Part shown: positions 1-7,600 of the stretch, in pieces
How the letters are laid out: the number at the start of each line of letters is the position of its first letter
How positions within the stretch are numbered: position 1 is the stretch's first letter
Assembly: GCA_035499415.1 (NCBI GenBank)
Contig: DATJYV010000220.1
Location: 1 to 12,855 of the forward strand
Length of the DNA: 12,855 bases
Origin: DATJYV01 sp035499415
Lineage (GTDB): Bacteria; Bacteroidota; Ignavibacteria; UBA10030
Reading direction: 5' to 3'
Translations under genes and position numbers: made by a program
The notes under the pieces: model-generated
What the model was told of the DNA's origin: nothing
Seen by the model: only the letters and a program-made list of their open reading frames with translations
Database searches by the model: none

Positions 1-963
1 GCCAAGGCCGGCATTGCGGCGCAAATCAACGCAATCAAGGCCGAGAAGAATGCGGTAATCCTCGGCCACAATTACATGGAACCTGCTTTGTATCATTCGA
101 TCACCGACATCCGCGGAGATTCGCTCGAGTTGAGCCGGGCCGTAACGGGAGTAGACAAGGAGATCATCGTCTTCTGCGGCGTCCGCTTCATGGCTGAGAC
201 GGCGAAGATTCTTAACCCTTCGAAGACCGTCCTTTTTCCCGGCCGGCGCGGCGGATGTTCGCTTGCCGACGGAATCACCGCAAGCGATGTCCGGGCGTTG
301 AAGGAGCGCTATCCCGGAGTTCCCGTTGTCTGCTACGTCAATACGACGGCGGAGGTGAAAGCCGAATCGGATATATGCTGCACCTCTGGCAATGCGGCGC
401 GCGTCGTCGAGTCGTTAAAATCCGAAAGCGTCATCTTCGTGCCGGACGAATACCTCGCCCGCAACGTCGCGCGGGAGCTGGGGTATCGCATCATTTTTTC
501 GGCCGCAAACGGCAACATCGTCAACGAAGACGGGGATCGACGCACAATCATCGGATGGCAAGCACGGTGCGAGGTGCACGATAAGTTCACGACGGAAGAT
601 GTTGCCAACATCCGCCGTCAATTCCCGGACGTGGAGATTCTTGCGCATCCCGAATGCCGGCCGGAGGTTATCGACGCCGTCGATTTCTGCGGAAGCACGT
701 CTGCCATGATCCGGCACGTCGACCACTCCCGCGCCGGACGGTATCTTCTCCTGACCGAGTGTTCCATGGCCGACAACATTGCATCGGCAAACCCGGGAAA
801 AGAAATGCTGAGACTCTGCAGTGTGCGGTGCCCGCACATGAACGAAATCACCCTCGAAGACACCCTCCACTCCCTTCTCACCATGCAACAGGTCATCGAA
901 ATCCCCGAAGCAGTTCGCGTCCGGGCGCACGACGCAGTCCGGCGCATGCTCGCGCTGAATTGA
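1..963 (+). CDS. nadA: Quinolinate synthase NadA (5' partial)
   Basis: Quinolinate synthase condenses iminoaspartate (made by NadB) with dihydroxyacetone phosphate to give quinolinate, the pyridine precursor of NAD, and uses a [4Fe-4S] cluster. The frame is open from base 1, so the true start lies left of the window; 320 codons are visible. Counting from base 1, an early VILGHNYMEP segment is followed by CGVRFMAET with C59, CYVNTTAEVKAE, the C-C-T-S-G-N segment, C190 in QARCEVHDKF, GSTSAMI, and C277 in CPHMNEITLED. C59, C190 and C277 sit where the family has its three cluster ligands. The 192-base stretch before the first internal ATG at 76 already encodes family sequence, so that ATG is not the start. 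nadB follows after seven bases, which indicates co-transcription and supports joint use of the unstable iminoaspartate. The identification is firm. Confidence 0.96.
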   Translation, partial: AKAGIAAQINAIKAEKNAVILGHNYMEPALYHSITDIRGDSLELSRAVTGVDKEIIVFCGVRFMAETAKILNPSKTVLFPGRRGGCSLADGITASDVRALKERYPGVPVVCYVNTTAEVKAESDICCTSGNAARVVESLKSESVIFVPDEYLARNVARELGYRIIFSAANGNIVNEDGDRRTIIGWQARCEVHDKFTTEDVANIRRQFPDVEILAHPECRPEVIDAVDFCGSTSAMIRHVDHSRAGRYLLLTECSMADNIASANPGKEMLRLCSVRCPHMNEITLEDTLHSLLTMQQVIEIPEAVRVRAHDAVRRMLALN

Positions 964-970
964 GTCTGTG

Positions 971-2557
971 ATGGACGGACCCCGACAGTCCGAGCTCCTC
1001 GAGACGGATGTTCTTGTCATCGGCTGCGGAATTGCCGGAGGCATTGCCGCGCTTGAGCTTGGTCGTGCAGGGCTCAACATCGTCGTCGTCACAAGAGTCC
1101 CGGACGCGGAGACGACAAACACGCGTTTCGCTCAGGGGGGCGTCGTTGCGGAAGGCGAGACAGATTCACCGTCGCTCCTCGTCGAAGATATCATCAGGGC
1201 GGGGGCAGGTCTGTGCGACCCGCACGCCGTTGAGATCCTTGCCACAGAGGGACCGCGGCTCGTGAAAGAAATCCTTATCGACCGCCTCAACGTCCCTTTT
1301 GACAGAGAAACGAACGAGCGGTTTTCGCGAGCCCTCGAGGCCGGCCATTCGACAAGCCGGATATTCCACGTTGCGGATGCGACCGGTCGGTCGATCGAGC
1401 AGGCAATCATCCGGGAGCTGAAGCGTCTCCCGAACGTGAGACTCCTGACACAGCACACCGCCGTCGACCTGCTGACACCGGCACATCACGCAAAACGACG
1501 CCAGGCAGTCTACGACCCGATTTCCTGCATGGGCGCGTACATTCTGGACCAGGAATCCGGCCGGGTCATCCGATGTCTTGCGCGAAAAACCATTCTCGCA
1601 ACCGGAGGGCTCGGAGGAATTTACCTGCGAACGACGAACCTGCCCGGTGCCCGGGGTGACGGGCTCGCCATGGCTTACCGTGCCGGAGCCCGGACCATCA
1701 ACTGCGAGTTTATCCAATTTCATCCGACGGCTTTCTACCTCGAGGGAGCTCCGTGCTTTCTGATTTCGGAGGCGGCACGCGGCGCCGGAGGGCGGCTCGT
1801 CGACGCCGATGGTCATCCCTTCATGCAAAAGTACGACCCCGCCCGCAAGGACCTCGCACCCCGCGACGTCGTTTCCCGCTCCATCCATCATGAAATGCTC
1901 GAAAGGAATGTGCCGAATGTTTATCTTGACCTCCGCTCGTACCTCTCCGCGTCGGAGATCGCGGCTAAATTCCCGAATATCACCCAGGAGTGCAGGAGAT
2001 TCGGAGTCGACACGACGAAGGACTTGATTCCGGTCGTCCCGGCTGCTCATTATTTTTGCGGGGGCGTCTGGGTGGATGCGTGGGGTCAGACGACGGTCGC
2101 CGATCTCTACGCCATCGGCGAGGTTTCCTGCACCGGCGTTCACGGGGCAAATCGGCTGGCGAGCACATCGCTTCTCGAAGGATTGGTCTGGGGCTATCGC
2201 TCTGCCCGCCAGATCCTCTCCCACGCCGAGAAATGGAAGAATCGTCCACAGGAGGAAATTCCTTCATGGCAAGAGACGGGAACAGAATCGCCCGATCCGG
2301 CACTCCTCCAGCAGGATATGAACTCCATTCGGTCCATCATGTGGAATTATGTCGGCCTCGTGCGATCGAGTCGACGACTCCAGCGGGCCCTTCGGGAACT
2401 TCGACATCTGGAGTATGAGATCGAACGATTTTACCGCGCCGTAAAGCTCAACGACGCTCTCATCGGCCTGAGGAATGCGGTCCGCTCGGGGCTGATCGTG
2501 ACGATTGCGGCATGGGAAAACAAATCGAGCGTCGGGTGCCACTATCGGACGGATTAG
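971..2557 (+). CDS. nadB: L-aspartate oxidase NadB
   Basis: This FAD enzyme oxidises L-aspartate to iminoaspartate, the NadA substrate, in the cytoplasm. The 528-residue product has the usual family length. It opens with the dinucleotide-binding motif GCGIAG (residues 18-23), then TTNTRFAQGG, the flavoprotein segment GARGDGLAMAYRAGA, FIQFHPTAF, the active-site stretch APRDVVSRS, PAAHYFCGGV with the conserved His, and GANRLASTSLLEG with the conserved Arg. A helical C-terminal domain ends in the typical H-Y-R-T-D, a few residues shorter than many homologues. The start is ATG at 971; a GTG immediately upstream (968) is an equally possible start and adds one residue. Neither has a clear Shine-Dalgarno, so translation may be coupled to nadA, whose stop is at 961-963. 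The 3' end faces the palindromic element, which may separate this pair from plsY. Confidence 0.96.
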   Translation: MDGPRQSELLETDVLVIGCGIAGGIAALELGRAGLNIVVVTRVPDAETTNTRFAQGGVVAEGETDSPSLLVEDIIRAGAGLCDPHAVEILATEGPRLVKEILIDRLNVPFDRETNERFSRALEAGHSTSRIFHVADATGRSIEQAIIRELKRLPNVRLLTQHTAVDLLTPAHHAKRRQAVYDPISCMGAYILDQESGRVIRCLARKTILATGGLGGIYLRTTNLPGARGDGLAMAYRAGARTINCEFIQFHPTAFYLEGAPCFLISEAARGAGGRLVDADGHPFMQKYDPARKDLAPRDVVSRSIHHEMLERNVPNVYLDLRSYLSASEIAAKFPNITQECRRFGVDTTKDLIPVVPAAHYFCGGVWVDAWGQTTVADLYAIGEVSCTGVHGANRLASTSLLEGLVWGYRSARQILSHAEKWKNRPQEEIPSWQETGTESPDPALLQQDMNSIRSIMWNYVGLVRSSRRLQRALRELRHLEYEIERFYRAVKLNDALIGLRNAVRSGLIVTIAAWENKSSVGCHYRTD

Positions 2558-2613
2558 GACTTCGGAGAAAACGGATTGCTGATGCTGCATGAAAGGAGAA
2601 GGGACCAACAAAC

Positions 2614-2801
2614 GGTAGTGTCCTATTTCCAAGCAACCCTCACCCCGAACTTTGGGCCGAAGGCCCATCAGCCTCTGGCTGAGGATCAGGGTCTGTGAAC
2701 GTTAGATGCTGAAACCCCGTGTCGATGCACGGGGCGAGCGAGTTCAGCATGACGCTTCCTTAATACGTTGGAGCCCGCTGAATTGAGGACACTGCTCTAC
2801 C
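2614..2801. repeat. Palindrome-rich MITE-like element between nadB and plsY
   Basis: A 188-base non-coding block bounded by imperfect inverted repeats. GGTAG joined to TGTCCT at 2614-2624 is mirrored by AGGACA(CTGCT)CTACC at 2788-2801; the uninterrupted core is AGTGTCCT at 2617-2624 against AGGACACT at 2786-2793. Inside lie three perfect hairpins: TGGGCC/GGCCCA (2653-2667), TCAGCC/GGCTGA (2668-2682), and a nested structure with outer arms ATGCTGAA/TTCAGCAT (2706-2713, 2743-2750) and inner arms CCCCGTG/CACGGGG (2715-2721, 2728-2734). No transposase and no clear target-site duplication are visible. This architecture fits a miniature inverted-repeat or REP/BIME-like element. Whether it recurs in the genome cannot be seen from one copy. 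None of the hairpins has a T-run, so this is not a classic intrinsic terminator, though it could stall or protect the nadAB message. Confidence 0.6.
2706..2750. repeat. Nested palindrome (cruciform-like hairpin)
   Basis: The outer arms ATGCTGAA and TTCAGCAT pair perfectly over 8 bp. An inner perfect 7-bp stem, CCCCGTG with CACGGGG, closes a six-base loop (TCGATG). One unpaired base lies on the left side and eight (CGAGCGAG) on the right. As RNA this would be a stable hairpin with an asymmetric internal loop. It is the largest structure in the element around it. I have listed it separately because a genome search with this piece alone is the most direct test of whether it is a dispersed repeat. 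Confidence 0.7.
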
Positions 2802-2852
2802 TTGCTTTCACAACCCCTTTTCCGTAATTTTTAAAAAACTTCGGGCGACCGT

Positions 2853-3476
2853 ACGTTCTTTTCCCCTGTTGTTGCCGCTGTTGTCGGATACTTCATCGGG
2901 TCTATCCCGACGGCTTTTCTCGTCGTCCGAAAAGTTTCGGGAAAAGACATTCGCGAAGCGGGGAGTGGTAATGTGGGCGGGTTCAACGCTTTTCATGTGA
3001 CGAATTCGAAGCAGACCGGAGTCCTTGTCGGCGTGCTTGACGGCCTCAAAGGACTTCTGGTGGCGCTCGCCGCATGGTGGCTTGCCCCTGCGTCGTTCTG
3101 GACCCAGGGCGCTGCCGTTGTCGCATCGATTGTCGGTCATGTTTTTCCCGTCTGGCTTCGGTTCAAAGGCGGGCGTGGTCTCGCCACCGCTTGCGGCGCA
3201 CTTTTTGCGATTGGCCTCGTCTATACCGTCGTCTGGTGCCTCGCGTGGGTTTTGGTCTATCGCACGAGGCATAACATCCTGGAGGCAAACGTGTTCTCGA
3301 TTTTCCTCACGCCGCTCGTCTTGACGATTCTTCCCGCGTCAGCGCTTTCAATCCTCTTCGTCCGGCCCGTGTCTTCGGCGGACTATCTCATTCTCTCTTA
3401 CATCCTCAGCGGTTTGCTCGTCGTGAGTCACCGTGAACCGTTGAGAGAAATCCTCATGCGCAGACGCCCGTCATGA
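2853..3476 (+). CDS. plsY: PlsY-like glycerol-3-phosphate acyltransferase, no canonical start codon
   Basis: PlsY is a polytopic inner-membrane enzyme that acylates glycerol-3-phosphate with acyl-phosphate, the first step of phospholipid synthesis. The frame has Y-F-I-G-S-I-P-T-A-F, then KDIREAGSGNVGG (motif 1 region), LVGVLDGLKG and GHVFPVWLRFKGGRGLATA (motif 2), with several hydrophobic segments between them. From 2853 the product would be 207 residues, the family size. The start is a problem. The first in-frame ATG/GTG/TTG is GTG at 2973, inside motif 1 and too late, and an in-frame TAA sits at 2832-2834. ACG at 2853 stands where the family places its initiator, so I use it; it could be a mutated ATG, a sequence error or a rare non-AUG start. 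Motif 1 reads GGFNAFH rather than the usual GATNxxR, and the C-terminal motif 3 is not recognisable. The stop overlaps the htrA start (ATGA). The family is clear; activity is uncertain. Confidence 0.78.
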   Translation, partial: TFFSPVVAAVVGYFIGSIPTAFLVVRKVSGKDIREAGSGNVGGFNAFHVTNSKQTGVLVGVLDGLKGLLVALAAWWLAPASFWTQGAAVVASIVGHVFPVWLRFKGGRGLATACGALFAIGLVYTVVWCLAWVLVYRTRHNILEANVFSIFLTPLVLTILPASALSILFVRPVSSADYLILSYILSGLLVVSHREPLREILMRRRPS

Positions 3477-4672
3477 ATAATCCCTACGTCCGATTTTTTA
3501 TCCTCCTTTCGGTCCCGCTGGTCATCGGGATCGTCATCGGCTACGCCGTGAAACCGACGGCTCAGGAAGCCAATGCGGAGCCGGCCACGTCGGCACTCAA
3601 CGTGAATCAGCAGAGTTCGGACCAGAACGCCGCCGCGAAACAGGACCAGGAATCGTCATCCCGACAGAACGCCATCACGCGGGCAGTTGCGAAAGCCAGT
3701 CCGGCCGTGGTGGGCATCAACGTCACGGAAGTGCGGCAATTCCGCGACCCGATGTTTCCTTTCTTCGGCGACGACCCGTTCTTCCGGCAATTCTTCGGCG
3801 ACCGGACGTATCGCCAGAAAGTGCAGAATCTCGGCTCGGGATTCATCATTTCAACCGACGGATACATTGTAACGAACGACCATGTCGCCGGGAACGCAGC
3901 CGAAATTACCGTCACGATGGTGGGGGGAAAACGGTTGAATGCAAAACTGGTCGGTACAGACCCGCTGACGGATGTCGCTCTCCTGAAGGTCCAGGCCGAC
4001 GGCCTTCCGTGGGTTCAGCTCGGAAGTTCGGACGACATCATCATCGGGGAATGGGCGATTGCGATGGGAAATCCGTTTGGCCTCTTCGAGATCAACGACA
4101 AGCCGACGATCACGGTCGGCGTCATCAGCTCCCTCGGCATGAGTCTCGGGAGCATCGGGAATCATTTCTACCGGGACATGATCGAGACGGATGCCGCCAT
4201 TAACGGAGGGAACAGCGGCGGCCCGCTCGTCAACAGTCTCGGCGAGGTGATCGGCATGAACACGCTGATCTACACCGGAGGGCAGACATCCACGTACATC
4301 GGCTACGGCTTTGCCATCCCGGTCAACAAAGTCAAGAAAGTCGTGGCGGAGTTGAAGAAGAAAGGGTCGGTGGCCCATGACGTGGCGACGGGTTTCGACG
4401 CCCAGCCGGTGGATGAGCGGATTGCCCAGTACTTCGGGCTGGCGCGCGCGCAGGGCATCATCGTGAGCGAGGTCGAATCGGGAGGGCCGGCGGAAAAAGC
4501 CGGGCTGAAGGTCGGCGACATCATCGTCGAGACAAACGGAGAGCGGGTGAGCACCGAAGAAGATTTTCTTGGAATCGTTGCGGATGCTTCGCCGGGGGAT
4601 GTGTTGAAGCTGAAGGTCTACAGGGAAAAGAAAATGGTCGAGCTGAATCTGAAACTCGAGAAGTCGTCCTAG
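3473..4672 (+). CDS. HtrA/Deg-family periplasmic serine protease with one PDZ domain
   Basis: Envelope quality-control protease or chaperone of the trypsin-like HtrA (S1C) family. The 399-residue product begins with an uncleaved-looking signal anchor (hydrophobic from about residue 8 to 26, F-F-I-L-L-S-V-P-L-V-I-G-I), then a Gln/Ser/Ala-rich linker to about residue 65. The protease domain follows, with a complete catalytic triad: H137 in TNDHVAG, D167 in DPLTDVALLKV and S248 in NGGNSGGPL. A Phe-rich segment (about residues 88-105) resembles the LA loop of DegP. A single PDZ domain covers roughly residues 300-393, including the Q-G-I-I-V-S-E-V and AEKAGLKVGDII segments. One PDZ domain and a membrane anchor resemble DegS more than DegP, but the exact subtype cannot be assigned. 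It starts inside the plsY stop codon and ends seven bases before purB, so it is probably co-transcribed with both. Confidence 0.93.
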   Translation: MNNPYVRFFILLSVPLVIGIVIGYAVKPTAQEANAEPATSALNVNQQSSDQNAAAKQDQESSSRQNAITRAVAKASPAVVGINVTEVRQFRDPMFPFFGDDPFFRQFFGDRTYRQKVQNLGSGFIISTDGYIVTNDHVAGNAAEITVTMVGGKRLNAKLVGTDPLTDVALLKVQADGLPWVQLGSSDDIIIGEWAIAMGNPFGLFEINDKPTITVGVISSLGMSLGSIGNHFYRDMIETDAAINGGNSGGPLVNSLGEVIGMNTLIYTGGQTSTYIGYGFAIPVNKVKKVVAELKKKGSVAHDVATGFDAQPVDERIAQYFGLARAQGIIVSEVESGGPAEKAGLKVGDIIVETNGERVSTEEDFLGIVADASPGDVLKLKVYREKKMVELNLKLEKSS

Positions 4673-4679
4673 CATCGCG

Positions 4680-5975
4680 ATGATCGAACGTTACACACGT
4701 CCCGCGATGGGCAGGATCTGGGAAGAGGAAAACAAATTCCGGATCTGGCTCGACATCGAACTCCTTGCGTGCGAAGCGCAGGCGGAACTCGGACTTGTTC
4801 CCCGGGACGCGCTCAAGACGATCAGGGAACGGGCACGCTTCGACACGCGGCGCATAGCCGAGATCGAGAGTGACGTGAAGCACGACGTCATCGCGTTTCT
4901 GACGAACGTCGGCGAAAACGTCGGGCCCGAATCGCGCTTCATCCATCTGGGAATGACTTCGTCGGATGTTCTCGACACCGCGCTTGCGGTTCAGATGAAG
5001 CAGGCCTCGGAAATGCTGCTCGACGGATTGCAGCGGCTTCGTGATTTGCTGGGCCGTCGCGCGAAGGAATTCAGGCATACTATCATGGTCGGGCGGACGC
5101 ACGGCGTACATGCCGAACCGATCACGTTCGGGCTGAAACTGGCGCTCTGGTATGCGGAAACGGGAAGGAATATTGTACGGCTGCACGCCGCGAAGAATTC
5201 GATCTCCGTCGGTCAGATCTCCGGGGCGGTGGGGACATATCAGCATCTCGACCCCGCGGTCGAGCGGTACGTTTGCAAAAAGCTCGGACTCGAGCCCGCG
5301 CCGGTGTCGACGCAGGTTCTCCAGCGCGACCGCCATGCGGAATTCATGAACGCCCTGGCGGTTTGCGGGTGTTCCCTGGAGAAATTTGCGACGGAGATCC
5401 GCCACCTGCAGAAGACCGAAGTCCTGGAAGTTGAGGAGGGATTTTCGGAGGGGCAGAAGGGATCATCGGCGATGCCCCACAAAAGGAATCCGATCGCCTG
5501 TGAGCGGGTTACCGGACTTTCGCGCGTCCTCCGAGGGAACGCGCTTGCGGCGATGGAAAACGTGGCGCTCTGGCACGAGCGGGACATCACGCACTCGTCC
5601 GTGGAACGAGTCATCATTCCGGACAGCTGCATCGTCCTCGATTTCATGGTCGCGGAATTCACGCGCATCCTGGAAAAACTTCTCGTCTACCCGGAACACA
5701 TGGCGCAGAACCTCGGCCGGACGAAAGGATTGATCTTTTCCCAGGAAGTCCTTCTGGCTCTGACAAAAAAGGGGATGAAGAGGGAGGATGCGTACAGGGT
5801 TGTGCAGGACGAAGCGATGAGAGTATGGCGGAACGGGTCGGATTTCATCGACCGTTTGATGTCCAACGCCGAGATCGCAAAACGTTTATCCCGCGAAGAG
5901 CTGGACGAACTCTTTGACCCCGCACGAGGGCTGAAGCACGTCGATTATATTTTTGAACAAGTCGGGTTGAACTGA
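4680..5975 (+). CDS. purB: Adenylosuccinate lyase PurB
   Basis: This cytoplasmic homotetrameric lyase acts twice in purine synthesis: it splits SAICAR to AICAR and adenylosuccinate to AMP, releasing fumarate each time. The 431-residue product has the normal length of the short bacterial type. Visible landmarks are HLGMTSSDVLDTA (H89), GRTHGVHAEP with the catalytic H141, and the superfamily signature GSSAMPHKRNP with the flexible-loop serines S262 and S263. LGRTKGLIFSQ and the C-terminal helical domain follow. The ATG at 4680 starts the expected MIERYTRPAMG N-terminus, seven bases after the htrA stop; no clear Shine-Dalgarno is seen. The dehydrogenase gene follows after 15 bases. Nothing is unusual in the protein. 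Its neighbours are not purine genes, so the grouping looks like general housekeeping packing rather than a pathway operon. Confidence 0.97.
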   Translation: MIERYTRPAMGRIWEEENKFRIWLDIELLACEAQAELGLVPRDALKTIRERARFDTRRIAEIESDVKHDVIAFLTNVGENVGPESRFIHLGMTSSDVLDTALAVQMKQASEMLLDGLQRLRDLLGRRAKEFRHTIMVGRTHGVHAEPITFGLKLALWYAETGRNIVRLHAAKNSISVGQISGAVGTYQHLDPAVERYVCKKLGLEPAPVSTQVLQRDRHAEFMNALAVCGCSLEKFATEIRHLQKTEVLEVEEGFSEGQKGSSAMPHKRNPIACERVTGLSRVLRGNALAAMENVALWHERDITHSSVERVIIPDSCIVLDFMVAEFTRILEKLLVYPEHMAQNLGRTKGLIFSQEVLLALTKKGMKREDAYRVVQDEAMRVWRNGSDFIDRLMSNAEIAKRLSREELDELFDPARGLKHVDYIFEQVGLN

Positions 5976-5990
5976 GACCGGAGAAGGTCG

Positions 5991-7478
5991 ATGGCGGAGA
6001 AATTCAGGAATCTGATCAACGGCAAATGGGTTGAGGCGAAGTCGGGCGAGACGTTTGAGAATCGCAACCCTGCAAACTGGGACGAGGTGGTAGGGATATT
6101 TCCGAGATCGGGCAAAGCCGATGTTGACGCTGCAGTGGAAGCGGCGAGGGGGGCGTACAAGAAGTGGCGGCTCGTCCCGGCACCGGCGCGGGGGGACATC
6201 ATGCGAAAGATCGGGGACATGCTCGTGCGGAGAAAAGACGAACTCGCGCGTGAGATGACGCGGGAGATGGGGAAGGTGCTCGCGGAGACAAAGGGGGATG
6301 TCCAGGAAGGGATCGACACGGCTTACTATGCCTCGTCGGAGGGAAGGCGTCTCTTTGGCCACACGGTGCCGTCGGAGCTTCCCGACAAATTTGCGATGTC
6401 GGTCCGCATGCCGATCGGCGTCGCCGGCATCATCACTCCCTGGAATTTTCCGATGGCAATTCCCACGTGGAAAATGTTCCCGGCCATCCTCTCGGGAAAT
6501 ACGGTGGTGTTCAAACCAGCCCAGGACACCCCCAAGAGCGCAACGACGCTCGTGGAAATCATGAACGAGGCCGGTCTCCCGCCCGGCGTCGTGAACATCG
6601 TCCACGGGTTCGGCCGCGAAGTCGGAACCGCCATCGTGACTCATCCGGACGTTGACCTCATTTCCTTCACCGGTTCGACGCCCGTCGGAAAGCAAATATC
6701 GCGGGACGCTTCCGAAACGCTCAAAAGGGTCTCGCTCGAGCTCGGCGGGAAGAATGCGGAGATCGTCATGGATGACGCTGACCTCGACCTCGCTCTCGAC
6801 GGCGTCTTGTGGGGGGCGTTCGGCACCACCGGACAGCGATGCACCGCGACGAGCCGGCTGATCGTCCACGAAAAAATCTACGACAAGTTCATGACGATGC
6901 TCGTCGGCCGGACGCAGAAGCTCCGGCTTGGCGACGGACTTCTTACGACGACGGACGTCGGGCCCGTGGTCAATCAAAACCAGCAGAAAACAGTTCAGGA
7001 ATACGTGCAAATAGGAAAGGCCGAAGGTGCGACGCTCGTGCTCGGAGGTTCGATTCCGAAATCCGACGGCCTGGGAAAGGGCTGGTTCCACGAGCCGACG
7101 ATATTCGGCGACGTAAAGCCGTCGATGCGGATTGCCAAGGAGGAGATCTTCGGACCCGTACTGTCTGTCCTGCGCGCGAGGTCGCTGGAGGACGCGATAA
7201 CGACGCTCAACGATACAGCCTACGGCCTCTCTTCGTCGGTTTACACGCGGGACATCAACAAGGCATTCCAGGCGATGAGGGACATCGAGGCCGGGATCAC
7301 CTACATCAACGTGCCGACGATTGGCGCGGAAGCGCACCTGCCGTTCGGGGGTGTCAAGCAAACGGGGAACGGCCATCGCGAAGGCGGATGGACCGTGTAC
7401 GATTTCTTTACGGAATGGAAAACGATCTACGTCGATTACAGCGGCAGGCTCCAACGTGCGCAAATCGACAACTATTGA
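5991..7478 (+). CDS. NAD(P)-dependent aldehyde dehydrogenase, probably for 2-aminoadipate semialdehyde
   Basis: A complete 495-residue ALDH-superfamily enzyme that oxidises an aldehyde to the acid with NAD(P). All catalytic residues are present: N152 in TPWNFPMA, E250 in SLELGGKN, C284 in GTTGQRCTATSR, and the cofactor-site segments FTGSTPVG, KEEIFGPV and LPFGGVKQTGNG. The GQRCTATSR form resembles the branch holding alpha-ketoglutaric semialdehyde dehydrogenases (YcbD-like), so family similarity alone does not fix the substrate. The lysine 6-aminotransferase gene immediately downstream produces 2-aminoadipate 6-semialdehyde (cyclising to piperideine-6-carboxylate), so oxidation of that product to 2-aminoadipate is the best guess from context. 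Start: ATG at 5991 with GGAG about seven bases upstream. That GGAG lies in the loop of a short GACC/GGTC hairpin (5976-5989). Enzyme class is firm, substrate inferred. Confidence 0.93.
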   Translation: MAEKFRNLINGKWVEAKSGETFENRNPANWDEVVGIFPRSGKADVDAAVEAARGAYKKWRLVPAPARGDIMRKIGDMLVRRKDELAREMTREMGKVLAETKGDVQEGIDTAYYASSEGRRLFGHTVPSELPDKFAMSVRMPIGVAGIITPWNFPMAIPTWKMFPAILSGNTVVFKPAQDTPKSATTLVEIMNEAGLPPGVVNIVHGFGREVGTAIVTHPDVDLISFTGSTPVGKQISRDASETLKRVSLELGGKNAEIVMDDADLDLALDGVLWGAFGTTGQRCTATSRLIVHEKIYDKFMTMLVGRTQKLRLGDGLLTTTDVGPVVNQNQQKTVQEYVQIGKAEGATLVLGGSIPKSDGLGKGWFHEPTIFGDVKPSMRIAKEEIFGPVLSVLRARSLEDAITTLNDTAYGLSSSVYTRDINKAFQAMRDIEAGITYINVPTIGAEAHLPFGGVKQTGNGHREGGWTVYDFFTEWKTIYVDYSGRLQRAQIDNY

Positions 7479-7543
7479 GTATATGCCGGGACGACCGTAC
7501 ATCCTCTCGCTGTACGAACACCAGGAGTTCTTTTGAAAGGAAC

Positions 7544-7578
7544 TTGAAGGAAGCGTCGTCGCTTCATGAATCCTTCAA
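7544..7578 (+). promoter_or_regulatory. Nested hairpin upstream of lat
   Basis: The 122-base gap between the dehydrogenase and lat holds an outer stem TTGAAGGA (7544-7551) with TCCTTCAA (7571-7578). The inner stem is AAGCG (7551-7555) with CGCTT (7560-7564) around a TCGT loop; base 7551 can pair in only one of the two stems. An unpaired CATGAA (7565-7570) is on the 3' side. The hairpin ends 22 bases before the lat ATG. No T-run follows, so it is not a standard intrinsic terminator. It could affect lat translation or mRNA processing. A second small inverted repeat, CGTACA/TGTACG (7497-7502, 7512 onwards less one base), lies just before it. Function is inferred from position only. Confidence 0.4.
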
Positions 7579-7600
7579 CCCTTTACTCCTATGGTGGCCC

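Noticed and set aside
2653..2750. The hairpins after nadB as intrinsic terminators
   Set aside because: No T-run follows any of them; they are better explained as parts of a repeat element.
5886..7502. Long antisense frame (538 codons) opposite purB and the dehydrogenase
   Set aside because: It is a codon-bias shadow of strongly conserved + strand genes, and its product is Arg/His/Asp-rich without motifs.
7483..7536. A 17-codon frame (MPGRPYILSLYEHQEFF) in the lat leader, as a possible leader peptide
   Set aside because: It has no good ribosome-binding site and no run of lysine or other regulatory codons.
6809..7600. An open frame continuous with lat that would make a 742-residue fusion
   Set aside because: The upstream part lies entirely in another frame of the well-supported dehydrogenase gene and has no family sequence; it is open by chance in GC-rich DNA.
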